From Abditibacteriota bacterium (lineage in GTDB: Bacteria; Armatimonadota; UBA5829), in the NCBI GenBank assembly GCA_017552965.1, contig JAFZNQ010000009.1, forward strand, positions 124,001 to 188,000: a stretch of DNA of 64,000 bases. Reading direction: 5' to 3'. Positions 49,815 to 57,941 of the stretch are shown piece by piece. The stretch's first letter is position 1, and each line of letters starts with the position of its first letter. The position numbers were made by a program, and so were the translations under genes. Below the pieces are notes generated by a model. That model made no database searches, was not told where the DNA came from, and worked only from the letters and a program-made list of their open reading frames with translations.

Positions 49815-50318
49815 ATGTTCTGGAAATGGACTTCACTGGTGCTTTTTCTCATAATCATACTGATATGCTCGTGCATAGCCGGCCACTTTTTCAGGTTTGC
49901 CCGCTACAGGCATCACAGGCAAAAGCCTCTGGAGACCTTTGCTGCGGACTACTCTCTCACTGACAGCCAAAAGGCTGCCTACGAAAAGCTGGTCCGCCAG
50001 CACCGCAAGGTCCTGGAAGACAATTTCGTCAAGCTGGATGAGCTGCAGAAAAAGCTGGACGCCGAGACCGGCAGTTTTGCCGACAGAGAAAAGACCAAAA
50101 AGGTCAACCGGGAGATCACTCTCATAGAGCAGGCCAACAGGGACGCGTCCGTGGACCTCTTCTACGACATTTACGAGCTGCTGGACGACTCCCAGAAGGC
50201 CAGAATGAAAGCCAGGTTCAAAGAAAGAGCCCGCAAATTCGGGCACAAAAGGTTCAGACCGGGCCCTCCGGGACCCATGAGAAAATTTGACAAACCAAAA
50301 GAGGAGAAACGACCATGA
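49815..50318 (+). CDS. Membrane-anchored Spy/CpxP-like protein
   Basis: The 167-residue product has one N-terminal membrane helix (about 6-24), then an all-helical domain with two LTxxQ-type motifs (LTDSQ 48-52 and the variant LDDSQ 123-127). The C-terminus is basic with Pro and Gly. LTxxQ repeats mark Spy/CpxP proteins, periplasmic chaperones or metal-stress sensors; membrane anchoring recalls CnrX/ZraP-like sensors. Placed directly behind the anti-sigma gene (four-base gap), it is a good candidate for the signal-sensing partner. Confidence 0.75.
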   Translation: MFWKWTSLVLFLIIILICSCIAGHFFRFARYRHHRQKPLETFAADYSLTDSQKAAYEKLVRQHRKVLEDNFVKLDELQKKLDAETGSFADREKTKKVNREITLIEQANRDASVDLFYDIYELLDDSQKARMKARFKERARKFGHKRFRPGPPGPMRKFDKPKEEKRP

Positions 50319-50884
50319 AAAAACTTGTTTTGCTGTTGGTGCTGACTCTGTGCGCCTGCGTGGTGTTCGGAGCGACCACCACAAAAAAGAGCGCTCCTGC
50401 CCCCAAGAAGAGCGCCCCGGCAGCCACTGCGAAGAAGGCTCCCGGACCCCGGGGTATGGGTATGCCGGGGCTCAGCGACCCCAATATCCAGAAGCAGCTG
50501 AATCTCACCGCTGACCAGAAGAAGAAGCTTGCTGCCATTGACAAGAAATACCAGCCCAAGCTGGATGCCGCAGCCAAGAACATGCCCAGACCCAAGATGA
50601 ACGGCAACAAGCCGGATATGTCCAAAAAGCCCACCCAGGCCGAGATGGACAAGATGCGCAAGAGCTTCGAGGCCATGGGCAAGCTGCGCAAGGAATACGT
50701 GACCGAATGCGAAAAGGTGCTGACCAAGGCTCAGAAGACCAAGTACGACCAGATCAAGCAAAAGCGCTTTGAGGAGATGGCTAAGAAGTTCGGCATGCCC
50801 ACCGGCCGCGTTATGGGCGGACCCGGTGGACCCGGCGCCCCCAAACAGACCCAGCCCGTCAAGCCCAAGACGAGCAAGAAATAG
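50315..50884 (+). CDS. Periplasmic Spy-like protein, Lys/Pro-rich
   Basis: The 189-residue product has a signal peptide (about 1-19, FGA) and a Lys/Pro/Ala-rich linker. Two LTxxQ motifs (LTADQ 64-68, LTKAQ 136-140) sit in helical surroundings, and the tail is Gly/Pro/Lys-rich. Strongly basic overall. ATGA overlap with the preceding gene indicates coupled translation. Probably a periplasmic chaperone of the stress operon. Confidence 0.75.
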   Translation: MKKLVLLLVLTLCACVVFGATTTKKSAPAPKKSAPAATAKKAPGPRGMGMPGLSDPNIQKQLNLTADQKKKLAAIDKKYQPKLDAAAKNMPRPKMNGNKPDMSKKPTQAEMDKMRKSFEAMGKLRKEYVTECEKVLTKAQKTKYDQIKQKRFEEMAKKFGMPTGRVMGGPGGPGAPKQTQPVKPKTSKK

Positions 50885-50893
50885 GAGATGAGG

Positions 50894-51820
50894 ATGATGA
50901 AAAAACTGTTTATCTTTGCGCTGTGCCTTATGGTCATGGCTGCAGCAGCCTTTGCTCAGGAAGGCGGTATGAGAGGCCCCGGCGGAGGACGCCAGGGCGG
51001 TATGAGAGGCCCGGGTGGTCCCGGCATGGGTCCCGGCGGCCCCGGTATGATGGGCGGCATGATGGCCGGAGGCATGATGAACCCCATGATGATGATGGGC
51101 AATCAGGGCTTTGACTTCGACAAGTCCTATCTGAAGCTCAAGGAAGAAGAAGTCAAAAAGGTGGACGCCCTCATAGCCAAATACAACAAAGCCCAGCAGG
51201 AAGCCTTTGAAGCCATGAGAAAACAAATGGAAGAAGCCCGCGCAAACGGCACGGGTCAGCCCGGCGCTCCCCGCGGGAACGGCTATAATCCCCAAGCCCA
51301 GAGAGAAGCTTTTGAGAAAGAGCTGAAGGCTCTCCTCACCAAGGAGCAGGGAGCCAGATACGACAATCTCTTGCTCAAAAACAGATTCTTTATGCAAATC
51401 GGCGTTTACAATCCTATGTCCAAGACCAGACTCGAAGACAAGCTGAATCTCACCGAAGAGCAGGACACCAAGATCGACGCCCTTCTCACTAAGTTCCAAA
51501 AGCCCACAGCCGAGATCGAAAAAGAAGGCCGCTCTCTCATGGAGAGTATGCGAAATACACAGGACAGAGAAGGCATGATGGCGAAGATGCAGCAGCTGAA
51601 CGAGAAGTCCGCCAAAAATCTCACGGAGTTTGAAACGGAATACAAGACCCTTTTGACCTCCGAGCAGATCAACGCCTTCAATCAGTATGCCAAGTCTCTG
51701 CAGGAAGAGATCAGAAAGATGATGGAAGAGCGCCGGCCCGCCGGCGGTGACAGACGCCCCGGAGGCGGCGAGCGCCGACCGGGAGGCGGACAGCGCCAGA
51801 ATGCGGACAACGCCGCATAA
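50894..51820 (+). CDS. Periplasmic Spy-like protein with Met/Gly-rich segment
   Basis: The 308-residue product has a signal peptide (about 1-22) and a Gly/Met/Pro-rich segment (about 24-70) with many Met pairs. A long helical region carries three LTxxQ motifs (LTKEQ 148-152, LTEEQ 186-190, LTSEQ 254-258). The tail is Arg/Gly/Pro-rich. The Met-rich stretch resembles copper or silver binding segments, so metal stress is one possible signal. Of three nearby ATG codons I take 50894, six bases after AGGAG. It is the last gene before a strong terminator. Confidence 0.75.
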   Translation: MMKKLFIFALCLMVMAAAAFAQEGGMRGPGGGRQGGMRGPGGPGMGPGGPGMMGGMMAGGMMNPMMMMGNQGFDFDKSYLKLKEEEVKKVDALIAKYNKAQQEAFEAMRKQMEEARANGTGQPGAPRGNGYNPQAQREAFEKELKALLTKEQGARYDNLLLKNRFFMQIGVYNPMSKTRLEDKLNLTEEQDTKIDALLTKFQKPTAEIEKEGRSLMESMRNTQDREGMMAKMQQLNEKSAKNLTEFETEYKTLLTSEQINAFNQYAKSLQEEIRKMMEERRPAGGDRRPGGGERRPGGGQRQNADNAA

Positions 51821-51827
51821 TAGCTTG

Positions 51828-51859
51828 GCCGGATCTCTGTTTGAGATCCGGCTTTTTTT
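51828..51859 (+). terminator. Terminator of the ECF sigma/Spy operon
   Basis: Ten-base stem GCCGGATCTC-TGTTT-GAGATCCGGC (51828-51852), followed by seven T. Confidence 0.95.
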
Positions 51860-51880
51860 GTGGCATATCCCGGCAAAAGG

Positions 51881-51889
51881 TGCTATAAT
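51881..51889 (+). promoter_or_regulatory. Extended -10 promoter of the ankyrin-repeat gene
   Basis: TGCTATAAT ends 29 bases before the ATG at 51919. No good -35 at normal spacing. Confidence 0.6.
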
Positions 51890-51918
51890 ATAATTACCAT
51901 ATCTTTCGGGAGAGCTTT

Positions 51919-53655
51919 ATGAAACGCCTTATTGTCCTCGTCATCCTTGTATTTGCGGCCTGCATCGCTTTTGCCCAGGCCCCGGCCGACACAGCTCCTC
52001 CCGAAGCTCCCGCCGACACTCCCTCCGAAACCCCCGCAGCTCCCGAAGAGCCCCTCAAGCCGGAGGATATGAAGGTCATTCTCTTCAACGCAGTCATGGA
52101 CGGCGATCTGACCCACGTACAGCAGCTGATGAACAAAAAGGCGCCGGTGAATATCACCGACTCCAGCGGCTTCAGCCCCCTCCATTATTCTGTGTGCTTC
52201 AAAGACCTGGCCATCACCAAGCTGCTCATCAACAACAAGGCCAATCTGGACGCAAGGGATATAGAGGGCTATACTCCCATATATTACGCCGCCGAGAACG
52301 GCAGCGCAGAGATATTCAATCTGCTCCTCAAGAGAGGAGCGAGCACTGCCCCCACCGAAAAGACCAGCCTCCTGCATATGGCTGCCTACGGAGGCAACAC
52401 GGATATCATCCGGGCCCTGCTGGACAAGCAGCTGAGCCCCACTGCCCGGGACAGCCAGGAGCTGCTGCCCATAGATTATGCGGCAGCCAGAAACAATGAC
52501 GACGCTGTGCTGCTGCTGGCAGACCACATGCCCGAGGAAGCCATCAGCCTCAACACCCTTCTGCCGCTGCTGGTCGGCGAAAACAAAAAGGTGCTCCACG
52601 GCCTCTTTGCCAAAGTCGCAGACAAGGACCGCTTCAATTCGGAGCTGGATAGTCCCGCCAGGATAGTAGCCCACTACTCCACCGCCGACATGCTCTCCTT
52701 TCTGGAAGAAGAAGGCGTCAGCGTGACCTGGGTGTCTCCCTCCGGCAACAGCGCCCTGTTTGAAGCCGCTCTGGCCGGCAATATGGAGGTATTGAAGCTC
52801 CTCATCGATAAGGGCATGGACGTCAACTGCGTCCTCACGGACACAGGCTTTACCCCTATCATGACAGCCTGCTGCGCCGGCAACTCGGATATAGTCAAAT
52901 ATCTTGCCGAAAAGGGAGCCCGTCTGGACATGCCCTCCGCCAAAGGCACCTATCTGATACATGAGGCAGCCTTCAGAGGCAACCTGGAGCTGGTCATATT
53001 TTTCACAGACCGGCAGCAGGACGTGAATATGCCCGACTCCCGGGGTGTCACTCCCCTTTTTCACGCTCTGGACGCCAATCAGCCCGGCGTAGTGAGCTGG
53101 CTGCTGGAGCACGGGGCTGACCCCCGGCACAAGACCATGAACGGAGATACGGCGCTGCACTATGCCGCTCTGGCGGACAACGAGGCTCTGTTCAAGCAGA
53201 TCATCCCTCTCACGGCCGGCTACGCCAACTTGCAGGACAAGGATGGAGTCACGCCGCTGATGTATGCCGCCATGACGGGCAACATGCCCGTGGTAAGGGC
53301 TCTCCTGGCTTTGGGCGCAAAGCCGGACGCCAGGGACGCCGAGGGCAACACGCTGCTGCACTTCGCGGTCCTGTCCAACAAGCCCGAGTCTGTCCGTCTG
53401 CTTTTGGAAAAGGGCGTCAACCCGGATACCCCCAACAGTCGTGGCGAGCTCCCTCTGGATATTGCGGAGAAGAACAAGTACGGCGACGTCATCGCCGTGC
53501 TGAAGCCTGCGCCGCCCGAGCAGGAGGCTGCTCCCGACACCCCAGAGGGTGACAGCCCTGCTGCCGAGGCTCCTCTTCCGGCCGAAGCCCCCGCCGCGCC
53601 CGGGCAGACGGCAGAACCAGCAGCCCCTTCCGAGACAGCTCCACCGAAGTCCTGA
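51919..53655 (+). CDS. Secreted ankyrin-repeat protein
   Basis: The 578-residue product has a signal peptide (about 1-20) and a Pro/Ala/Glu linker. About a dozen ankyrin repeats (60-515) follow, for example SGFSPLHYSVCFKDLAITKLLINNKANLDARD and DGVTPLMYAAMTGNMPVVRALLALGAKPDARD. The tail is Pro/Ala-rich. Ankyrin repeats bind proteins; exported versions can act on host proteins or as envelope scaffolds. The middle repeats (about 190-260) are degenerate. GGGAGAG precedes the ATG. It has its own promoter and is not part of the sigma operon. Confidence 0.88.
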   Translation: MKRLIVLVILVFAACIAFAQAPADTAPPEAPADTPSETPAAPEEPLKPEDMKVILFNAVMDGDLTHVQQLMNKKAPVNITDSSGFSPLHYSVCFKDLAITKLLINNKANLDARDIEGYTPIYYAAENGSAEIFNLLLKRGASTAPTEKTSLLHMAAYGGNTDIIRALLDKQLSPTARDSQELLPIDYAAARNNDDAVLLLADHMPEEAISLNTLLPLLVGENKKVLHGLFAKVADKDRFNSELDSPARIVAHYSTADMLSFLEEEGVSVTWVSPSGNSALFEAALAGNMEVLKLLIDKGMDVNCVLTDTGFTPIMTACCAGNSDIVKYLAEKGARLDMPSAKGTYLIHEAAFRGNLELVIFFTDRQQDVNMPDSRGVTPLFHALDANQPGVVSWLLEHGADPRHKTMNGDTALHYAALADNEALFKQIIPLTAGYANLQDKDGVTPLMYAAMTGNMPVVRALLALGAKPDARDAEGNTLLHFAVLSNKPESVRLLLEKGVNPDTPNSRGELPLDIAEKNKYGDVIAVLKPAPPEQEAAPDTPEGDSPAAEAPLPAEAPAAPGQTAEPAAPSETAPPKS

Positions 53656-53755
53656 TAACTGTTACGCCGCATATTTCCCCGATGGCGGGCCCGGTCCCGT
53701 CCTCTTTGTACGAGGGACCCGATCTCCAGGCGCTCTTTATAAATAGTGTAATATA

Positions 53756-53764
53756 TGGTATAAT
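53756..53764 (+). promoter_or_regulatory. Extended -10 promoter of DUF1858-def-fmt
   Basis: TGGTATAAT ends 28 bases before the ATG at 53793. The non-coding stretch 53656-53792 shows nothing else clear. Confidence 0.6.
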
Positions 53765-53792
53765 AATCATAGTGTTTGTCCAAGGAGACCCC

Positions 53793-54014
53793 ATGAACTA
53801 CGTTGACAGCGATTCACTGATCTGCACCGTGCTGCAGGACTACCCCGAGACCGAGGCTGTGTTTGCAAAGCACGGCATGCACTGCCGCGACTGCATGGGC
53901 GCCACCGAAGGCACCATCAAGGACGGCGCTCTGATGCACAGCGTGTGCCTTGCAGAATTTCTGGCAGAGCTCAATAAAACCATAAAGGACAATATCAACA
54001 ATGGCGATTCTTGA
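53793..54014 (+). CDS. DUF1858-domain protein (hybrid-cluster-associated type)
   Basis: The 73-residue product shows DSLICTVLQDYPETEAVFAKHGMHCRDCMGATEGTI, the DUF1858/ScdA-N pattern with the C31-x2-C34 pair and a third Cys (C52). Such small proteins accompany hybrid-cluster or Fe-S repair proteins; the exact role is unknown. AAGGAGA lies before the ATG. Its end overlaps def by 14 bases, so deformylase translation is coupled to it. Peptide deformylase is an Fe(II) enzyme, so a link with iron or redox state is conceivable but unproven. Confidence 0.82.
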   Translation: MNYVDSDSLICTVLQDYPETEAVFAKHGMHCRDCMGATEGTIKDGALMHSVCLAEFLAELNKTIKDNINNGDS

Positions 54015-54489
54015 CATAGTCAAATACGGCGACGACAGGCTGAGACAAAAATGCGAGCCCGTCACCGAGTTTGACGATAGCCTGAAGCAGCTCATCTCCG
54101 ACATGGCCGACACCCTTCACGCAGCCAGGGGCATTGGTCTGGCCGCCCCTCAGGTGGGGGTCCTGAAGAGACTGTTCATATACGATCTGGGCGAAGATTC
54201 CGACGGCTGTCACGCCCTTATCAATCCCAGGATCATCAAAAAGACCGGCGCCGACACCTATTACGAAGGCTGCCTGTCGGTTCCGGGTCTTCAGGGCGAG
54301 GTGGAAAGAGCCTGCAAGGTAGTCATCACGGGCATCAACGAAGACGGTCAGCCCGTGAGGATCAAGGCCCACGACCTGCTGGCCCGCTGTTTTCAGCATG
54401 AGACCGACCATCTGGACGGAGTAGTCTTTATGGACATAGCCATCCCCGACACCATAGAGCCGGTGGACCTGGAAGACAAGGACAAATGA
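54001..54489 (+). CDS. def: Peptide deformylase
   Basis: Removes the formyl group from nascent proteins. The 162-residue metalloenzyme has motif 1 GIGLAAPQVG (44-53), motif 2 EGCLSVPG with C91, and motif 3 QHETDHLDG with H133, E134 and H137. The ATG lies 14 bases inside the DUF1858 gene, and the end overlaps fmt by four bases, so addition and removal of the formyl group are encoded together as in many bacteria. Confidence 0.96.
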   Translation: MAILDIVKYGDDRLRQKCEPVTEFDDSLKQLISDMADTLHAARGIGLAAPQVGVLKRLFIYDLGEDSDGCHALINPRIIKKTGADTYYEGCLSVPGLQGEVERACKVVITGINEDGQPVRIKAHDLLARCFQHETDHLDGVVFMDIAIPDTIEPVDLEDKDK

Positions 54490-55394
54490 ACGTAGTCTTC
54501 GCAGGCACCTCCGACTTTGCTCTGACCATCCTCAGAGGACTTGCGGATGCAGGTCACAGGATACTGTGCGTCATATGCCAGCCGGACAAGCCAAAGGGCC
54601 GCAAAAAGCTGCTGACCGTATGCCCTGTCAAGGAGTATGCTCTGGAGCGCAGTCTCCCGCTGCTGCAGCCCGAAAGGATATCCGACCCGGACAGCGTGAA
54701 GGAGATATTTCTTTTTGCGGCAGACGTCTTTGTGGTAGCCGCATACGGTCAGAAGATACCTTCTTCCCTTTTGCATTTTGCTCCTCTCGGAGCGGTCAAC
54801 GTCCACGGCTCGCTGCTGCCGCAGCTGAGAGGCGCAGCGCCCATACAGAGAGCCATTATGAACGGACTGAAGACCACCGGGGTCACCACCATGCTCATGA
54901 ATGAAGGCATGGACACGGGAGACATGCTCCTCAGGGCAGAGACTCCCATATATGACCATGACACCTACGGCAGCCTGTCCGGGAGACTCTCGGATATGGG
55001 CTCGGCGCTGCTCCTGGAGACCCTCGCGGGGCTTGCAGACGGCAGCATCCTGCCCGAGAGACAGGACGACAGCCTCTCTACCAAGGCGCCCTCCATCAAA
55101 AAAGAAGACACTCTGGCAGACTTCTCCCGGTCCGCCCGGGAGGTGTATGATCTCATCAGAGGTCTCAGTCCTTCCCCCTGCGCCAGAGGGATACTGGCGG
55201 GGACGGAGGTCAGGCTATTGGAAGCCCGTATCCCGGAAGAGGATCTGTCATTTGATACTCCGGGAGAGATAGTTTCCGCAGGCAAGGAAGGCATCAGGGT
55301 GGCCTGCGGCCGGGGCTCCGTCCTCATTACCAGACTGCAGCCCGCCGGGGGCAAGGTCATGGACGCCGGCGCCTTCGCCAACAGATTTCACTAA
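54486..55394 (+). CDS. fmt: Methionyl-tRNA formyltransferase
   Basis: Formylates initiator Met-tRNA using 10-formyl-tetrahydrofolate. The 302-residue product has MNVVFAGTSDFALTIL, VVAAYGQKIP and NVHGSLLPQLRGAAPIQRAI. The usual active-site Asp is in MDTGDMLL, and a C-terminal OB-like domain follows (about 205-302). The family usually reads NxHxSLLPxxRGAAPI, here kept. ATGA overlap with def. Confidence 0.96.
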   Translation: MNVVFAGTSDFALTILRGLADAGHRILCVICQPDKPKGRKKLLTVCPVKEYALERSLPLLQPERISDPDSVKEIFLFAADVFVVAAYGQKIPSSLLHFAPLGAVNVHGSLLPQLRGAAPIQRAIMNGLKTTGVTTMLMNEGMDTGDMLLRAETPIYDHDTYGSLSGRLSDMGSALLLETLAGLADGSILPERQDDSLSTKAPSIKKEDTLADFSRSAREVYDLIRGLSPSPCARGILAGTEVRLLEARIPEEDLSFDTPGEIVSAGKEGIRVACGRGSVLITRLQPAGGKVMDAGAFANRFH

Positions 55395-55433
55395 GCAATA
55401 AGGCTATACGCCATAACGAATAAGGAGCAAGCA

Positions 55434-56687
55434 ATGTTTAAAAAAATCCTTCTGACCCTTGCGGTCTTAGCCATGACAGCGGCATGTTTTGCCGAAAAGA
55501 ATGTCATCCTCATAGTCAGCGACGGCACCGGCATCAACGCTATCAGCATGTATGAGCAATTCGTGGGACACGACTCCATCATGCGGTCCTTCCCCACCCG
55601 GATGTTCTGCACTACTTATTCCCACGGTCTGGACTTTGACTCCTCCAAAGCCTGGAAGGATGCGGACGCTCAGATACCCGACATGGAAGACTACCTCAGA
55701 GCCTGCACCGACTCTGCTGCCTCTGCCACTGCCATCAACAGCGGCAGAAAGACCTACAACGGCCACGTCAATCTTTTCAGCGGCCTTGTCAACTATGACA
55801 CCGTGGCGCTGGCAGCCAAGAGAGCCGGCTACAGGGTAGCCGACGTGACCACCGTCAGCTGGGCGGACGCCACTCCCGCAGGCGTCAGCTCCCACAGTAT
55901 AGCCAGAGGCAGTTGGAACCCCATTTCCCACGAGCTGCTCTCCAACAGGATCAACGACGTGCTGGGCGGCGGAGGCAACCCCTGGTATCACACAGACGGC
56001 ACCAAAAAGGAAGACCCTTCCTACAACGTGATATCCAAGGAAGACTGGGACGATGTGTCCAACGGCATCACCCGCTACAAGCTCCTGGAAAACAGGGAAG
56101 ACATCCAGGCTCTGGCCAATGACAGGAAGGCCAAGGGCTTCTACGTGTTTTCTCCCAAGTGCTCCGGCGATATGCCCATTGCAGAGCACGTGCCCACCAC
56201 TGCCGAGATGGCCATAGCCACCCTGAACGTCCTGAAGAACAACAGCGGCAAGGACGGCAAGGGCTTCTTCTTCATGCTGGAAGAGGGACGTCCCGACCAT
56301 GCCAACCACGCCAACAACGGCGAGAACAACGTGGCTTTCATCAACGCCCTTGACGACGCTGTCCGCGCCATAGTCGCCTGGGTAAACAAGAACTCCAACT
56401 GGAAGGACACCATGCTCATCGTCACCGCAGACCATGAGACAGGCGGCATCAGGAACAGCGACAAGACCTATTTCATCACCTCCAACGGAGCCGGCAATAT
56501 GCCCAACTATGAATACACCACCGGCGGACACACCAACACCCCCGTCCCCTTCTTCGTAAAGGGCGGCACCCCCGGACTCTACAATCAGTTCGTCCGCGGC
56601 GTTGACCCCGTGCTGGGCAAGTATATAGACAATACCGACATCTCCAAGGGCATCGAGGAATTCATGCACCTGAGGATGCTGAAGTAA
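55434..56687 (+). CDS. Secreted alkaline phosphatase (PhoA family)
   Basis: The 417-residue product has a signal peptide (about 1-20) and the alkaline phosphatase core. It starts with VILIVSDGTGINAISMY, then carries the nucleophile S94 in CTDSAASATA. Metal ligands follow in EEGRPDHANHANN, TADHETGG and TGGHTNTPVP. Family members remove phosphate from external monoesters in the periplasm. AAGGAG precedes the ATG. Together with the GDPD, PHP and type I phosphodiesterase genes it gives the window an unusual number of exported phosphoesterases. Confidence 0.92.
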   Translation: MFKKILLTLAVLAMTAACFAEKNVILIVSDGTGINAISMYEQFVGHDSIMRSFPTRMFCTTYSHGLDFDSSKAWKDADAQIPDMEDYLRACTDSAASATAINSGRKTYNGHVNLFSGLVNYDTVALAAKRAGYRVADVTTVSWADATPAGVSSHSIARGSWNPISHELLSNRINDVLGGGGNPWYHTDGTKKEDPSYNVISKEDWDDVSNGITRYKLLENREDIQALANDRKAKGFYVFSPKCSGDMPIAEHVPTTAEMAIATLNVLKNNSGKDGKGFFFMLEEGRPDHANHANNGENNVAFINALDDAVRAIVAWVNKNSNWKDTMLIVTADHETGGIRNSDKTYFITSNGAGNMPNYEYTTGGHTNTPVPFFVKGGTPGLYNQFVRGVDPVLGKYIDNTDISKGIEEFMHLRMLK

Positions 56688-56696
56688 CCAAAACGA

Positions 56697-56730
56697 CAAA
56701 AAAGGCAGGCGGATAGCCTGCCTTATTTTT
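56697..56730 (+). terminator. Bidirectional terminator between the alkaline phosphatase and ParB-like/DUF6273 genes
   Basis: Nine-base stem AAGGCAGGC-GGATA-GCCTGCCTT (56702-56724), with ATTTTTT after it and a run of A before it. It can end transcripts from both sides. Confidence 0.9.
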
Positions 56731-56741
56731 TGCCTGAGCTG

Positions 56742-57941
56742 CTATTTGATCCACATACAGGGCCGTACTCCGTTGGAATCAAAGTGCACGGTGAAGCCGT
56801 TGGCGAACACGTCGCCCGCTTCGTTTACGTATACTGCGTTCTTGCTGCTGGCTCCGGGAGACCTGAGCCACCAGCGGCAGTATTCCCCTTCCCTGTAGAT
56901 GTGCCGGGTCTTGGCGTAGGCCGTGGGCTTGCAGGCTCTTTGTTCGTAGCCCGCAAAGTATTTCTCCGCCTCGTCTCTGCTCAACAGGAATATTTTGTCC
57001 AGAGTATCAAAGCCTCCCCATACCGGGGGATCTCCGGCGCTGTTATTGTTGTTCACTTCTGTCTCCGCTATACGGGCCTTTTCGGCGGCATCGAAGGCCT
57101 CTTCAAAGAAAGCCCCGTTCAGCCAGCTTCTCAGAGTACATTTTTCCCAGGTGATATCCTCGTAGGTCTTGTTGTAGGGGGCGCAGTCAAGAGCCTGCTC
57201 GCTGATAACGAGCAGCTTGCCGTCCCGGGCGTCCAGTACGCGCCAGACGATCTCTTCGCCATGATAAAGCCCCAGCCTGATCCTGTCGCCGGGTCCTGAG
57301 GCAGCGGCGCCTGCGCCGGCCTCTGTCTTTCGCTCCTCTTTGGAAAAATGCCCTCTGGGGCCTCCCACGTTCACAAAGCCGGAATTGAAATTCCTGTAGA
57401 GAGACTTGTAGTCCTCTATCCTGTGCCACTTCTTGATGTAGCCCTCGGGCAGCTCGTCCCTGATCTCCACGTCATCCCAGCCTCTCACAAGAGGATACGA
57501 ATAATAGGGATACTCTTCGGGCACGCCGGACACGTACACCACCTTAACGGGCTTCCGTTCCATCCGGGCCAGATACACCCGATGCATGCCGTCGTTGAGG
57601 ATATTCACGGCGCTGCCGTCGGCCTCCCGGGACAGCTCCACTACCGGCGGCAGCACGTCTATCTGGTCTTCGCAGTCGTCCCGCCATATGGACACGTAGC
57701 CGTCCAGGTCAAACAGGTCTATCCCATGCTTCTCCAGAGCCCACTCCAGCTCTCTTGCCCGCAGCACGTTCTCAGCGAGCACGTATCTCTGGGCCGGCGC
57801 TATCAGGTCTGTGTGCATCCTCTCCAGAGTGATGTCACACCCTTCATAACATTTCACCTCGGGTCTTTTCAGCATGCTGACCCTGCGCATGTTGGCCATG
57901 AGCTCTTCTCGGGAATGTCTCTCTATTTTGATGATATTCAT
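56742..57941 (-). CDS. ParB-like domain fused to a DUF6273 domain
   Basis: The 399-residue cytoplasmic protein is of unknown function. Residues 50-160 resemble a ParB/sulfiredoxin-like fold: YVLAENVLRARELEWALEKHG, then NDGMHRVYLARMERKPVKVVYV, with the DGxHR motif (117-121) that binds nucleotide in that fold. Residues 219-399 form a DUF6273 domain: IVWRVLDARDGKLLVISEQAL, TWEKCTLRSWLNGAFFEEAF, EVNNNN, RWWLRSPG and HFDSNGVRPCMW. A Gly/Ala/Glu-rich linker joins them. DUF6273 is usually found alone or in exported proteins. It follows the HAD gene with no gap; GGAGAG is inside the end of that gene. Confidence 0.65.
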   Translation of the reverse strand: MNIIKIERHSREELMANMRRVSMLKRPEVKCYEGCDITLERMHTDLIAPAQRYVLAENVLRARELEWALEKHGIDLFDLDGYVSIWRDDCEDQIDVLPPVVELSREADGSAVNILNDGMHRVYLARMERKPVKVVYVSGVPEEYPYYSYPLVRGWDDVEIRDELPEGYIKKWHRIEDYKSLYRNFNSGFVNVGGPRGHFSKEERKTEAGAGAAASGPGDRIRLGLYHGEEIVWRVLDARDGKLLVISEQALDCAPYNKTYEDITWEKCTLRSWLNGAFFEEAFDAAEKARIAETEVNNNNSAGDPPVWGGFDTLDKIFLLSRDEAEKYFAGYEQRACKPTAYAKTRHIYREGEYCRWWLRSPGASSKNAVYVNEAGDVFANGFTVHFDSNGVRPCMWIK

